From NCBI RefSeq assembly GCF_002812085.1, contig NZ_NPDM01000002.1, positions 434,001 to 498,000 on the forward strand: a stretch of DNA of 64,000 bases, given 5' to 3'. A model generated the notes under the pieces. The model was not told the origin of the DNA. It was given only the letters and a program-made list of their open reading frames with translations, and did not search any database. Shown here piece by piece: positions 45,338 to 54,577 of this stretch. Every line of letters begins with the position of its first letter. Within the stretch, counting starts at the first letter, position 1. The position numbers and the translations under genes were made by a program. This DNA is from Leptospira levettii (GTDB lineage: Bacteria; Spirochaetota; Leptospiria; Leptospirales; Leptospiraceae).

Positions 45338-45982
45338 ATGAATTTATTTTTAGACACAGCCAACATTGACGAAATCAAAAAAGTCCATGAATTAGGCTTA
45401 CTTGACGGTATCACCACTAACCCATCCATCATTGCAAAATCTGGTCGCAAATTCACAGAAGTCATCAAAGAAATCTGTAGTTTTGTAAAAGGACCTGTCA
45501 GTGCAGAAGTTCTTGCAACTGATGCTCCTACCATGATCAAAGAAGGTTTAGAACTTTCTAAAATTGCGGAAAACGTTGTCGTAAAAGTTCCTTTAATCCC
45601 AGAAGGGATCAAAGCGGTCAATGCATTTGCAGAAAAGGGAATCCAAACAAACGTTACACTTTGTTTTACAGCAAACCAAGCGTTACTTGCAGCAAAAGCG
45701 GGAGCAAGTTTTATTTCTCCATTTGTAGGTCGATTGGATGATGTTGGTTATGATGGACTCGATCTTATTTCTGAGATTCGTGAAATCTATGATAATTATG
45801 GAATCGAAACACAAATCCTTGCTGCATCCGTTCGCCATCCGATCCATTTCAAAGAAGTTGCGTTACGTGGAGCTGACTGTGTGACATTACCATACTCTGT
45901 CTTTGAAATGTTATTCAAACACCCACTCACTGATAGTGGTCTTGCTAAATTTGTGGAAGACTCAAAAAAACTAAATTGGTAA
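45338..45982 (+). CDS. Transaldolase / fructose-6-phosphate aldolase-type enzyme
   Basis: A 214-residue TalB/FSA short-form enzyme. It begins [16 protein letters not shown], has [13 protein letters not shown], the catalytic Schiff-base Lys in [35 protein letters not shown] and the ending [20 protein letters not shown], all characteristic. It should act in the non-oxidative pentose phosphate pathway; transaldolase versus F6P-aldolase activity cannot be settled here. The ATG at 45338 was chosen because it is the family's N-terminus; the frame is open upstream through the hairpin. Confidence 0.92.
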   Translation: MNLFLDTANIDEIKKVHELGLLDGITTNPSIIAKSGRKFTEVIKEICSFVKGPVSAEVLATDAPTMIKEGLELSKIAENVVVKVPLIPEGIKAVNAFAEKGIQTNVTLCFTANQALLAAKAGASFISPFVGRLDDVGYDGLDLISEIREIYDNYGIETQILAASVRHPIHFKEVALRGADCVTLPYSVFEMLFKHPLTDSGLAKFVEDSKKLNW

Positions 45983-45983
45983 T

Positions 45984-46508
45984 CTAAAACCAAACCACCG
46001 GATACTTCCGGTGGTGCACTAAATTGTTCACAACAAGGGCATTTACTAACAACACAAATACCCCTACCATGACTGGGAAAAAAATAAAATCCACTCCCAC
46101 TCCTCCGATCACACCAATCAGTGCTGTGGCCCCTCCTGGTGGGTGTAAGGTATGAGTTAGGTACATCACAAGAATCGATAACCCAACCGATAAACCAATT
46201 GTGAAAAAATTGGTCCCAAACAGATACACAAGTAAAACGGCAATCATTGCTGATAAAAGATGACCACCTATCAAATTTCTTGGTTGTGATAAAGGTGCAT
46301 CAGGGACTGCAAATAACAAAACCGAAGTGGCACCAAAGGATCCGATGAGAAGAGTATGACCAGAGAGATTGGTGATGATTAAAATCGACCAAATGGAAAT
46401 TGTACTACTTAAAAAACTCCATATCGCAAACCGGTAGGATATTTGATTCCGTTTTGCGAGAAGTGGTGCCTTAATTTTATAAGGAATATTTTTAAATCTA
46501 CTTTTCAG
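45984..46508 (-). CDS. HPP-family membrane protein, start codon uncertain
   Basis: A membrane protein with the HPP signature THTLHPPGGATALI in the third helix pair. The HPP fold starts well before any usual start codon: the frame is open to 46529 and codes for a normal first helix (RFAIWSFLSSTISIWSILII) and GSFGATSVLLFAVPDAP, but it has no ATG, GTG or TTG before a TTG at 46319, which would remove the first helix. The coordinates use a CTG at 46508 that follows GGAT at fair spacing; an ATT at 46487 is also possible. Function of HPP proteins is poorly known; nitrite transport has been proposed for some. Confidence 0.6.
   Translation of the reverse strand: MKSRFKNIPYKIKAPLLAKRNQISYRFAIWSFLSSTISIWSILIITNLSGHTLLIGSFGATSVLLFAVPDAPLSQPRNLIGGHLLSAMIAVLLVYLFGTNFFTIGLSVGLSILVMYLTHTLHPPGGATALIGVIGGVGVDFIFFPVMVGVFVLLVNALVVNNLVHHRKYPVVWF
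45994..46015 (-). terminator. Hairpin at the 3' end of the HPP gene
   Basis: Perfect arms ACCACCGGA and TCCGGTGGT with a 4-base loop lie inside the last codons of the HPP gene. On the minus strand they are followed by TTGGTTTTAG, so the structure could end that transcript. On the plus strand no T-run follows. Confidence 0.4.
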
Positions 46509-47523
46509 CGGTATTGATCCAAATTTCTTTCATCTGGTCTACAAAACAAAATGCAGATTGGTGAGACGCATCATTGAACAAATCGCAAGTATTCGGCGTA
46601 TTCCAATTGAGTGTATTTGCATCATATTTCTTTGCCAATGTTTCAACTTTGTTCCACCAAACTTCTTTTATATGAAATTTTTCGTAATAAGAATAATAAT
46701 CTGGAAAAACTTTTGGCCACAATACCAAGGTTTTGATTTTTTTCTCTTTAGTGATTTTTAATATTTTTTCTACATAGGGAAATTGGGAAGAACCAATTGA
46801 ATAGGATCTCATGTACAAATTTCCAATTCGAATCGTGTCATTTTTAATTTTTTCTATTGGATTGGATTGAACGCCATACATCAAATATTCACCCTTCGTA
46901 TAATTGATAAGCTGAAATTCTTTGTTGTGTGAAGATTTGTATTCTTTTAATTTTCCTTGTTTGAGCCTGGAAGTAAAAAGAGATAAATTGAATTCTATAC
47001 TTCGGATGGCAAATACTCGATCTAAAAGGTAATCCCACTTTTCTTTGAAAGGGACATCTTCCCAAACAGTCTCAATACAATTGGAATCACATCCCATTCG
47101 TAAAAATGGAGATAGAATAAACCCTTTGGAATCATCAAAGGCCTCAGGGCTTAAAGAAAGAATGACAAAATCGGGAGTAACACCAGATTCCAAAATTTCT
47201 TGGAACTGGATGTAGGAATTCATTGGAATTCCTTGTGGGCTGCTGAAATTATAGAGTGTCCAATTTTTTTTATAAGGTTCAGGGATTCCTATTTCTGAAA
47301 AAGGATAAGAACGAGAATCTCCAAAAACCAAAGTCAGTTTTTTTTCCTTCAAATCTGGATCTTTTAGCAAACGATCTTTTAAAACCTTTCTTTGAAAGTA
47401 AAATACTGAATTACCAGCTTGCAAAAATTCATCATGAAAGATGGGTAATAAAAAAATTTTATCTATGACAAAGATAAATAAAAAGACTACGACTGGGTAA
47501 AATAAAAATGGTTTTGATTTCAA
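46498..47523 (-). CDS. DUF1574/SGNH-type protein
   Basis: A 341-residue protein with an N-terminal membrane helix (about 5-25) and an exposed domain. LVFGDSRSYPF contains the GDS nucleophile block of SGNH hydrolases, VILSLSPEAF the strand with the second block, and DASHQSAFC near the end supplies a D..H pair. This matches the DUF1574 family that is multiplied in Leptospira; function is unknown, perhaps an envelope esterase or acyltransferase. Its stop lies 10 bases inside the HPP open frame. Confidence 0.72.
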   Translation of the reverse strand: MKSKPFLFYPVVVFLFIFVIDKIFLLPIFHDEFLQAGNSVFYFQRKVLKDRLLKDPDLKEKKLTLVFGDSRSYPFSEIGIPEPYKKNWTLYNFSSPQGIPMNSYIQFQEILESGVTPDFVILSLSPEAFDDSKGFILSPFLRMGCDSNCIETVWEDVPFKEKWDYLLDRVFAIRSIEFNLSLFTSRLKQGKLKEYKSSHNKEFQLINYTKGEYLMYGVQSNPIEKIKNDTIRIGNLYMRSYSIGSSQFPYVEKILKITKEKKIKTLVLWPKVFPDYYSYYEKFHIKEVWWNKVETLAKKYDANTLNWNTPNTCDLFNDASHQSAFCFVDQMKEIWINTAEK

Positions 47524-47579
47524 AAAAACAAATCCCCTAACCTCACCATTTTATGAGTCGAGTGGATTCTTCAACTAAA

Positions 47580-48323
47580 TTAAGAACTTGGATTGCCTAG
47601 AACTTGTCCTTCTGTGACCTCTTTGTATTTTCCTTCTTCCAAATGAAAATTGCGGAGATCCAATTTACCGATCCGAATTCGATACAAATCAAGAACAACT
47701 AAATCCTTTGTTTTACACATCCTACGAATTTGTCTTTTTTTCCCCTCTTTTAGGACAATGCTAAGGTAACTTGTAAACCCTGGTTGGGTTTTTTCGGGAA
47801 CCACATTGGCTGGTTTTACAGATAGGGCACGTAGAGTTTCTCCTCCTTCTCTTACACCTAACATAAATTCTTCGGCAATTTTTTTCCAACTCACAGGTTG
47901 TTTTAAACTGATGATGTATTCTTTATCGATTTTGTTTTTGGGATGTGTTACTTTTTGGATAAAATTCCCATCGATAGACAAAAGGATTAGTCCCCTTGAA
48001 TCTAAATCCAAACGGCCGGCATAATTGTATTTTTGGAACGATTCTGGTAATAAGGTGAAGATGGTGTTCTCATGGTGTTTGTCTTCATGAGAGGTGAGAA
48101 ATCCAGCTGGTTTGTTGAACGCTATGATTTTTGGTCGAGAGTCAAATCCTTCCTCTTTTCCGACTGGTTTTCCATCGAAAAGGATGGTGTCATCCTCATT
48201 GACTTGGAAGGACAAATCCGTGATCGTACTACCATTGATTTTGACCCGGCCCGAAAGGACCAATTCTTCCACTTTTCGTCGGGAACCTAAACCTAATTTG
48301 GCAAGAAATGCATTGATCCTCAT
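47580..48323 (-). CDS. Pseudouridine synthase, RsuA/RluB family
   Basis: A 247-residue RNA-modifying enzyme. It has an N-terminal S4 domain (RINAFLAKLGLGSRRKVEEL, reading on to VLSGRVKING) and the RsuA-type catalytic core: the conserved GRLDLDSRGLILLS supplies the Asp nucleophile, and KEYIISLKQP and KEGKKRQIRRMCK are further family blocks. Whether it modifies 16S or 23S rRNA (RsuA versus RluB/E/F) is not decidable. Divergent from lipA. Confidence 0.92.
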   Translation of the reverse strand: MRINAFLAKLGLGSRRKVEELVLSGRVKINGSTITDLSFQVNEDDTILFDGKPVGKEEGFDSRPKIIAFNKPAGFLTSHEDKHHENTIFTLLPESFQKYNYAGRLDLDSRGLILLSIDGNFIQKVTHPKNKIDKEYIISLKQPVSWKKIAEEFMLGVREGGETLRALSVKPANVVPEKTQPGFTSYLSIVLKEGKKRQIRRMCKTKDLVVLDLYRIRIGKLDLRNFHLEEGKYKEVTEGQVLGNPSS

Positions 48324-48372
48324 GTTTTTCCATTTTACAAAGTGGCCTCATTTCAAAAAGTCTAAAGAAGGT

Positions 48373-49293
48373 ATGAATCCACTAAAAAAGAAACCTCGCT
48401 CAAAACATTTGAACCCCACCCAACCTCTCCCAGATTGGATGAAGGTGCGAGTGAGTTTCCCAAAAGAGTCCGATGCCTTATCAACAGTTCGGGCGGAGGT
48501 GGAAACCAAACAATTACATACTGTTTGTGAGTCGGCAAGTTGCCCAAACCTCAACCATTGTTGGAACCGAAAAACAGCTACCTATATGTTGGCAGGGGAT
48601 ATTTGTACAAGACGTTGCCAATACTGTGATGTGGCGTTTGGAAAACCAAAACCCCTTGAAATGGATGAACCAGAAAAAGTAGCAAGGTCTGTTGAAGCAC
48701 TGGGGCTTAAACATGTGGTACTCACTGCAGTCAACCGAGATGATTTAAAAGATGGCGGGGCAAACCATTTCGCAGAAACCATCACAAAAATCAAAACCTA
48801 CCGACCTGAATGTTCCATCGAAGTACTCATCCCTGATTTTAAGGCCAAAGAAGAATCCTTACAAATTCTATATGCCGCCAAACCCAATATCATCAACCAT
48901 AACATTGAAACCGTGGAACGACTCTTTCCCACAATCACTCCCCAAAAAAATTACCGTAGGTCCCTCGAAGTTTTGACTCATATCGCAAAACATGGATTCC
49001 TTACAAAAAGTGGACTGATCCTTGGACTTGGGGAAACAGAAGAGGATGTCAATCAATGTTTACAAGATTTATATGATCATGGAGTGCGAATGTTGACCAT
49101 TGGGCAGTACCTTCAACCTGGTCCAACTCATTACCCAGTCCAAAGTTTTATCCCCCCAGAAACATTCCAATTGTGGAAAGAAACAGCTTACAAAATTGGA
49201 TTTAAAACTGTCGCATCTGGCCCACTTGTCCGTTCCTCTTACCATGCAGACGAATATTTTACTGAGGATTCTCTGAATCTACCGAAAGAGTAG
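48373..49293 (+). CDS. lipA: Lipoyl synthase
   Basis: A 306-residue radical-SAM enzyme that inserts two sulphurs into octanoyl groups on lipoyl domains. It has the auxiliary-cluster motif CESASCPNLNHC, the radical-SAM motif CTRRCQYC and the C-terminal RSSYHADE with the conserved Ser that binds the auxiliary cluster. ATG 48373 follows AAGAAGG and gives the normal N-terminus; the frame is open 93 codons upstream across the divergent synthase gene and was not used. Confidence 0.96.
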   Translation: MNPLKKKPRSKHLNPTQPLPDWMKVRVSFPKESDALSTVRAEVETKQLHTVCESASCPNLNHCWNRKTATYMLAGDICTRRCQYCDVAFGKPKPLEMDEPEKVARSVEALGLKHVVLTAVNRDDLKDGGANHFAETITKIKTYRPECSIEVLIPDFKAKEESLQILYAAKPNIINHNIETVERLFPTITPQKNYRRSLEVLTHIAKHGFLTKSGLILGLGETEEDVNQCLQDLYDHGVRMLTIGQYLQPGPTHYPVQSFIPPETFQLWKETAYKIGFKTVASGPLVRSSYHADEYFTEDSLNLPKE

Positions 49294-49295
49294 AT

Positions 49296-49592
49296 ATGAA
49301 CGAAGAGGAATCAGCGGAATTTCAACGAGAACTCGCCAAAACTTTTTTTTTGTCCATCCTAAAGGACTTAGGTGAGATCGATGAAACACTTTCTGATTTT
49401 GAAGTAAAAGTCCTCATCCAAAAAGCACTTACCCACCATCCAGAATTACAAGTAGAATGGGGAGAAATGGACCGATTTGGCCAAAACACACTCCTTGTGA
49501 AATACCAAAACAATTTACTTCTCATCGAGGTTAGTCCTCTCATCAATGCCATTCGGATCCTTTGGAACGAATACAAAAACGCGAGTACATAA
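49296..49592 (+). CDS. Small hypothetical protein
   Basis: A 98-residue acidic protein starting 2 bases after lipA stops, so presumably in its transcript. Predicted helices at the start (about 5-45) and two or three strands at the end (LLVKYQNNLLLIEVSPL) suggest a small alpha/beta fold. No family recognised. It is followed at once by a bidirectional terminator. Confidence 0.7.
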   Translation: MNEEESAEFQRELAKTFFLSILKDLGEIDETLSDFEVKVLIQKALTHHPELQVEWGEMDRFGQNTLLVKYQNNLLLIEVSPLINAIRILWNEYKNAST

Positions 49593-49628
49593 AAAAAGCC
49601 CGAAGGGAATTCCCTCCAGGCTTCTTTT
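49591..49628. terminator. Bidirectional terminator
   Basis: Arms AGCC...GGG and CCC...GGCT around AATT, with an A-run on the left and a T-run on the right, form a hairpin with an internal mismatch. It can end both lipA's unit (plus) and the FecR lipoprotein gene (minus). Confidence 0.8.
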
Positions 49629-49649
49629 CTACGTAAGGGTGTGGTTGTT

Positions 49650-50831
49650 TTAGAATTTGGATTTTTGTTGAAGGTCGTAAATGACTTCTTCTACATTGTC
49701 CATATCAATTTTTTTAACACCATTTTCAGTGTGAACAATCAATTGACCATTTTCTTGGTTGATGATTGCACCAATCACTGTTTTTCCATCGACTAACACG
49801 ATTTTTTCGATTCTTTCGTAGTAGTTTACGATGTCTTTTTTAGATTTGAATTCTTTTGGTTGGCTAGCTAAAGATTCTTCGAATTTTTTCTTCTCTTCTT
49901 CTTGTCGTTTCGCTACTTCTTTTTCGATCGCTTGCTTTTTAGTGTCGATTTCTTGTTTTTTCAATTCATCGAGTTTATCAGTTTGAGCTGATTCACTAAG
50001 TTTTACAATCTCTTGTGCTGTCTGTTTGTCAACAGTCACGATCGTTTTGATTTCTTGTTCTTCGTTTTTAGTAAGTTTTGCACTTTCTACTACGAGTTTT
50101 TCTTTCTCAGTAGTTTTGAATGCTTTTGATAAATCCAAAGATTGAATGTCAGCTGACTTCGCAAGTTCTGCAGATTTTGCTGATTGAGTAGAAGCTTGGT
50201 CTTTTTCCAAGATCACTTCAGCCTTTGCAATTGACTCTTGTAGTTTTTTAAGGTCAGCGTTTTTTGAAATTTCTTCTTCAGAAAGTTTCTCTAAAGCTGG
50301 AACCCGTGGAGCAAATGCTACTGCACCTTCAACCACTTTCACTTTTGCTGGTTTTCCTTCAGCTGATTCTACGATGAAAGAAGTTCCTCGCACACCCGCA
50401 ATTGCAGTTGGTGTTACGACAGTAAAGTTGTCTTCTTTTTTTGCTTTGTTAACTTTCGCGAATACTTTTCCGGAAACAAGAGCAATTTGAGTGTCTGTTG
50501 TTCCAGCGTTGTCTTGAGAAAGTTTTGCAAAGTCAATCGCGGACTTTGGAGAGATACGAATGCTCGAGCCATCTGCAAATTGGATGTCTACTTTTCCATT
50601 GTCGCCTGTGACTACATTATCCCCTGTTTTCAGAAGAGCACCAAGTTGTGCTTTTTCTTCCGTTTGGTCTGCGTGTTGGATTTTAGAATCTCCTACCGCA
50701 AATACGACTACCGCAGATAAGTCTGCTGGTTTTTTAGGTGCTTCTGATACTTCTGCCTCTGGTTTCTTACAAACTGTAAGCCCAGTGAAAAGAAGCGCAA
50801 GTCCCATGATGGTTAGTTTCGATGCTTTCAT
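49650..50831 (-). CDS. FecR-domain lipoprotein, LipL45-like
   Basis: A 393-residue lipoprotein (lipobox LTVC near residue 21). A FecR domain occupies about 40-155: VVVFAVGDSKIQ, LKTGDNVVTGDNGKVDIQFADGS (in parts) and the strand VVTPTAIAGVRGTSFIVE. The rest is a long, charged, Lys/Glu/Gln-rich region (about 165-340), likely helical and extended, and a short strand-rich end. The size and layout recall leptospiral LipL45 (Qlp42), a FecR-domain lipoprotein; orthology was not tested. No FecI sigma factor or TonB receptor is adjacent, so an iron-signalling role is not supported. Confidence 0.8.
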   Translation of the reverse strand: MKASKLTIMGLALLFTGLTVCKKPEAEVSEAPKKPADLSAVVVFAVGDSKIQHADQTEEKAQLGALLKTGDNVVTGDNGKVDIQFADGSSIRISPKSAIDFAKLSQDNAGTTDTQIALVSGKVFAKVNKAKKEDNFTVVTPTAIAGVRGTSFIVESAEGKPAKVKVVEGAVAFAPRVPALEKLSEEEISKNADLKKLQESIAKAEVILEKDQASTQSAKSAELAKSADIQSLDLSKAFKTTEKEKLVVESAKLTKNEEQEIKTIVTVDKQTAQEIVKLSESAQTDKLDELKKQEIDTKKQAIEKEVAKRQEEEKKKFEESLASQPKEFKSKKDIVNYYERIEKIVLVDGKTVIGAIINQENGQLIVHTENGVKKIDMDNVEEVIYDLQQKSKF

Positions 50832-50852
50832 ATCGTCCTGTCCCTTAGTGAA

Positions 50853-50882
50853 ATTGTACTTTCGTTACTCTCTAATCAACAA
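50853..50882 (-). promoter_or_regulatory. Promoter of the FecR lipoprotein gene
   Basis: TACAAT (50853-50858 on the minus strand) matches the -10 consensus at five of six bases, and TTGTTG (50877-50882) is an 18-base-spaced -35. The start codon follows with an AGGA ribosome site, so the 5' leader would be short. Confidence 0.45.
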
Positions 50883-51089
50883 ACTGAGCTAGCTAAAATT
50901 CCCAGTTTTTTTGTATTTTTTTCTAGAATGAAAAAAATTTCATTAGTTCGGAAAAAAAATAATTTAGCGATCGGATTTGTAAACGAATATTCAGTATTTT
51001 CGTTCGGATCCTACGTTTTTCGGGGGTTTTTCGCTCGTTCTCTGGGAAAATCGCTTTGTCTAAGAGAAAGGAAGAAAAAAACTCCAAAT

Positions 51090-52412
51090 ATGGCTGAAAC
51101 CTCTACATTGCACCAAAGACCTGCCTCCTCCCTCTCTTTATTAGAAGAAATGGAAAGAACGTATAAAGACTTACCTATGGAAGCCATTGTCAAACAAGAC
51201 ATCTTAAGACAAGGGATTCATTTTTTCCCAGAGGCCTTCCAAGTCAAAGACCCTTATAAATCTAAGGATTACTTTATCTTTTCCTTTGATCATATTCCGC
51301 TAGCGGACCTAAAAGATGGAGCAGATACCAAAGCCCCAGAAGAAATCAAAATCAGCGGTGGCCATTTTGGACTTTTAAAGACCGTCATCTCCACACGAAA
51401 TAACCCAAATTCCCCGTACAAAATGAAACTAAAAGAGGGAAAACCAACTCTGTTTTTAGAGGATACAGAAATTGGAACAGCAGAATACCCACCCATTCCT
51501 TCTTGGTACAGACACAAAACAAAATCCGGAAAACTTCCTGGTGAAATTGCACCTGTCATCGAATGGGGTTACCTTCTGTATTTAACTGTCTTTCGTAACT
51601 GCCAGTACTTTGGAAAAGACGAAGAATGTGCGTATTGTGACATCAACCATAACTACCGCCAACAAAAAGGAGCGGGTCGTCCTTATACGGGAGTCAAGGA
51701 TGTAGAAGATATTTTAGAAGTGTTATCTTGGGTAGATGCAGAAGACGAGATTGCAAAAGTGTATACAATCACAGGTGGATCCGTCCTCACCAATCTTAAG
51801 AAAAAATCGGAAGTTGATTTTTACTTACAATACCCTGAAGCCATTGAAGCTAGGTTTCCGAAACGATGGATGGGAAAACTGGTAGCTCAAGCCTTTGAAA
51901 AGGAAGATTGCCAAAAATTCAAAGATGCAGGGATTCAAATTTACCATCCCAATTATGAAGTATGGGACAAAGCACTATTTGAAAAAATATGCCCTGGGAA
52001 AGCAAGTTGGATTGGGTATGAAAATTGGATCCGAAGAGTTGTGGATTCAGCAGAAGTATTTGGACCCGAAAATGTAATTCCTAACTTTGTAGGTGGAGTT
52101 GAACTTTCTGAACCTTGGGGATTCAAAACAGTAAAAGAAGCCATCACATCCACAAAACAAGGGTTAGACTTTTTTATGTCAAAAGGAATTGTGCCTAGAT
52201 TTACAGCATGGTGCCCTGAGCCATACACAACTCTTGGCCAACAAGCGGGCCCTCCTCTTGTTTATTTTTGTGAACTGTTACGAGCATGGAAAGAAACGTT
52301 CGAATCTTATGGTTTACCAACCCCTCCAGGGTATGGCGAACCTGGGCCAGGAAAGGCTGTTTTTTCTGTTTCTGCATTTATGGATGTCATAGGATATACT
52401 GGACGAAATTAG
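51090..52412 (+). CDS. Radical-SAM protein with unusual cysteine spacing
   Basis: A 440-residue protein with a probable radical-SAM barrel. The only cysteine cluster is CQYFGKDEECAYCD, spacing C-x8-C-x2-C instead of the usual C-x3-C-x2-C; the strand after it (AKVYTITGGSVL) fits the GGE motif that holds SAM, with Ser in place of Glu. Other segments are the AGIQIYHPNYEVWD and NVIPNFVGGVELSEPW blocks, typical of such barrels. Substrate unknown. The frame is open 54 codons upstream; the ATG at 51090 follows AAAGGAAG, and the upstream part lacks conserved character. Confidence 0.7.
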   Translation: MAETSTLHQRPASSLSLLEEMERTYKDLPMEAIVKQDILRQGIHFFPEAFQVKDPYKSKDYFIFSFDHIPLADLKDGADTKAPEEIKISGGHFGLLKTVISTRNNPNSPYKMKLKEGKPTLFLEDTEIGTAEYPPIPSWYRHKTKSGKLPGEIAPVIEWGYLLYLTVFRNCQYFGKDEECAYCDINHNYRQQKGAGRPYTGVKDVEDILEVLSWVDAEDEIAKVYTITGGSVLTNLKKKSEVDFYLQYPEAIEARFPKRWMGKLVAQAFEKEDCQKFKDAGIQIYHPNYEVWDKALFEKICPGKASWIGYENWIRRVVDSAEVFGPENVIPNFVGGVELSEPWGFKTVKEAITSTKQGLDFFMSKGIVPRFTAWCPEPYTTLGQQAGPPLVYFCELLRAWKETFESYGLPTPPGYGEPGPGKAVFSVSAFMDVIGYTGRN

Positions 52413-52449
52413 TTCTTTCCATTCCATAGATAGAAAGAAACTAAAGAAC

Positions 52450-54543
52450 ATGCGAAAGAGTTTTCTGGGATTGGTCTATGCCTCCATTGTCTTATGTTTT
52501 TGCCAGTGCCAAAACCCAGACTTCGATCGGAATTTACACTTCCGCCAAGGTGTATTAGATTTAACAGAAATCACCTTTAAAGAAGACACAGCGATCGATC
52601 TAGAGGGGGAATGGGAATTGTACTTTGGGGAATTCCACTACCCTCCTTTTCATGGAAAAAAAGAACTCACAGGTTACCTAGCAATTCCCAACTCTTGGCA
52701 AAATGAAGAGTATGGAGGAATCGAATTACCTAGAACGGGGAAAGTCACCCTACGTGCATTCATCCACATCAACAAACAAACCGTAGGCCAAGAACTTAGG
52801 ATTTATATTCCAGATATCGCCACTTCCTATCGGTTTTTTGCCAATGGAGTTCTCATTGGTGGGCAAGGAAAACCAGGCATCAACCAATTTGATGACACTC
52901 CTAGGATCAAATCCAAGTATTATACTCTCATTCCTGATGATGAAGTGATCGAACTTGTGTTTCATATTGCCAATTATGAAAACAATTTTGGTGGGTTTTG
53001 GGGAACTCCCATATTAGGAAACAAATATGCGTTAGATCGGGAAAAGATGTTTTCCAATGCGAGAGAATTGTTTTTACTCGGCGCACTATCACTCATAGGT
53101 TTATATCATTTTGGTTTATTCTTTTATAAACGAAAAGAAAAATCCATTTTTTACTTTGCGATCTTTTGTGTATTACTTGGAATACGCCTTGCATTTACGG
53201 GTGAAAGGTATGTTTTAGAACTGTTTCCAAAATTCCATTGGCCAACAGCATTTCGAATTGAATTTGCCTCTTATTACTTTGCTGTTCCTACGTTTTTATT
53301 ATTCATTCATTCTTTATTTCCAGAAGAATCAAAGGCAAAACACGTTCGTCGTGCACTCATTGTTAGTTGCCTTTTTGCTCTTACATTGTTTTTGCCAATT
53401 TCAGTGTTTACCATTTTACTCTATGGTTTTCAAATACTGGCGTTTGTCATCATTGGTTATGTCATACATATTAATTTAAAAGCAGTCATCAATAGCCGAC
53501 CAAATTCAAAACTATTTTTGATTGGTTTACTGATATTAGCATTTTCTGTTTCTTTTGATATTCTAAAACATAGTTTAAACAGTCGAGGGATTGGACTTAC
53601 TCCCTATGCCTTATTGTGTTTCATTTTCATCCAATCTCTGATCCTCTCAAGTAGGATCGCTAATGCATTTGTACGGGCAGAAGAATTGGCAGAAAGTTTA
53701 AAAATTAGCAATGAATCTTTGTTAGCTGTTACTGAGAATTTGGAACAAATTGTATCGGAACGAACTTACCAGTTGAACTTTTCTTTAAATCGTATCAAAA
53801 AAGATCTATTACTCGCAAAAAAAATCCAACAAAAGATCTTACCGGAAGATGGAATCAAGTTTGATCCATTAAAAATCCATCTCTACTTCCAGCCCCAAGA
53901 CGAAGTGGGTGGAGATTTTTATGATATCTTTGAATTGGATAATGGAACGGTTCGTTTTTTTGTAGCGGATGCAACAGGTCATGGAATCCAAGCAGCCCTT
54001 TACACAATGGCCATCAAATCGGAATATGAGGCCATCAAACGATTTATCACCAAAACAGATGATTTGATGAACCATCTCAACCAAAAGATCCAAAATAAAT
54101 TCTCAGGTTTGAAAATCGTATTTTCAGGATTTTTATTGGACATTGATACCAAAACGAAAACGGTCTATTATTCTTCAGCGGGCCACCCCAATCAGATTTT
54201 CCAATCTGTAGGAAATCAAATCATACTAAACCGAACAGGGAATATCATTGGTTTAAAGAAGGACCAACCTTATACCCAAAAACAATTCCAAATTATGGAA
54301 GGGGATCGTATTTTACTTTTTACCGATGGAATGTTGGAACAAAAAAATGAAGCAAGAGAAGAGTTTGGTATGGATCGAATCCAAAAAATTCTTTCTGATT
54401 TTCAAAATAAAGAATCAGAAAGGGTTCTTGCCGAACTAGTCATCCAATTGTTTTTATTCCAAGGAAAAGAAGAACAAGAAGATGACCAAACGATGGTACT
54501 CATTGAATGGGAAAAAAATGATTCCAATCAAAACTTAATTTAA
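52450..54543 (+). CDS. 7TM sensor with SpoIIE-type serine phosphatase output
   Basis: A 697-residue membrane protein. A lipoprotein-like start (CFCQCQ) leads to an extracytoplasmic beta-rich domain of the 7TMR-DISMED2 type (about 30-200, GEWELYFGEF and SYRFFANGVLIGGQG), seven helices (about 210-405), a coiled coil (about 415-460) and a PP2C/SpoIIE phosphatase domain (about 480-690) with metal-binding VGGDFYDIF, DATGHGIQAAL, FTDGMLEQKN and DDQTM. It should dephosphorylate an anti-sigma-antagonist or similar; that partner is not encoded here. Confidence 0.9.
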   Translation: MRKSFLGLVYASIVLCFCQCQNPDFDRNLHFRQGVLDLTEITFKEDTAIDLEGEWELYFGEFHYPPFHGKKELTGYLAIPNSWQNEEYGGIELPRTGKVTLRAFIHINKQTVGQELRIYIPDIATSYRFFANGVLIGGQGKPGINQFDDTPRIKSKYYTLIPDDEVIELVFHIANYENNFGGFWGTPILGNKYALDREKMFSNARELFLLGALSLIGLYHFGLFFYKRKEKSIFYFAIFCVLLGIRLAFTGERYVLELFPKFHWPTAFRIEFASYYFAVPTFLLFIHSLFPEESKAKHVRRALIVSCLFALTLFLPISVFTILLYGFQILAFVIIGYVIHINLKAVINSRPNSKLFLIGLLILAFSVSFDILKHSLNSRGIGLTPYALLCFIFIQSLILSSRIANAFVRAEELAESLKISNESLLAVTENLEQIVSERTYQLNFSLNRIKKDLLLAKKIQQKILPEDGIKFDPLKIHLYFQPQDEVGGDFYDIFELDNGTVRFFVADATGHGIQAALYTMAIKSEYEAIKRFITKTDDLMNHLNQKIQNKFSGLKIVFSGFLLDIDTKTKTVYYSSAGHPNQIFQSVGNQIILNRTGNIIGLKKDQPYTQKQFQIMEGDRILLFTDGMLEQKNEAREEFGMDRIQKILSDFQNKESERVLAELVIQLFLFQGKEEQEDDQTMVLIEWEKNDSNQNLI

Positions 54544-54577
54544 GTGTTGAATTCTCATTACTTTCCCTTCGGTTGTT

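Noticed and set aside
48094..48372. N-terminal extension of lipA
   Set aside because: The added residues overlap the divergent pseudouridine synthase gene and no lipoyl synthase has such an extension; ATG 48373 has a ribosome site.
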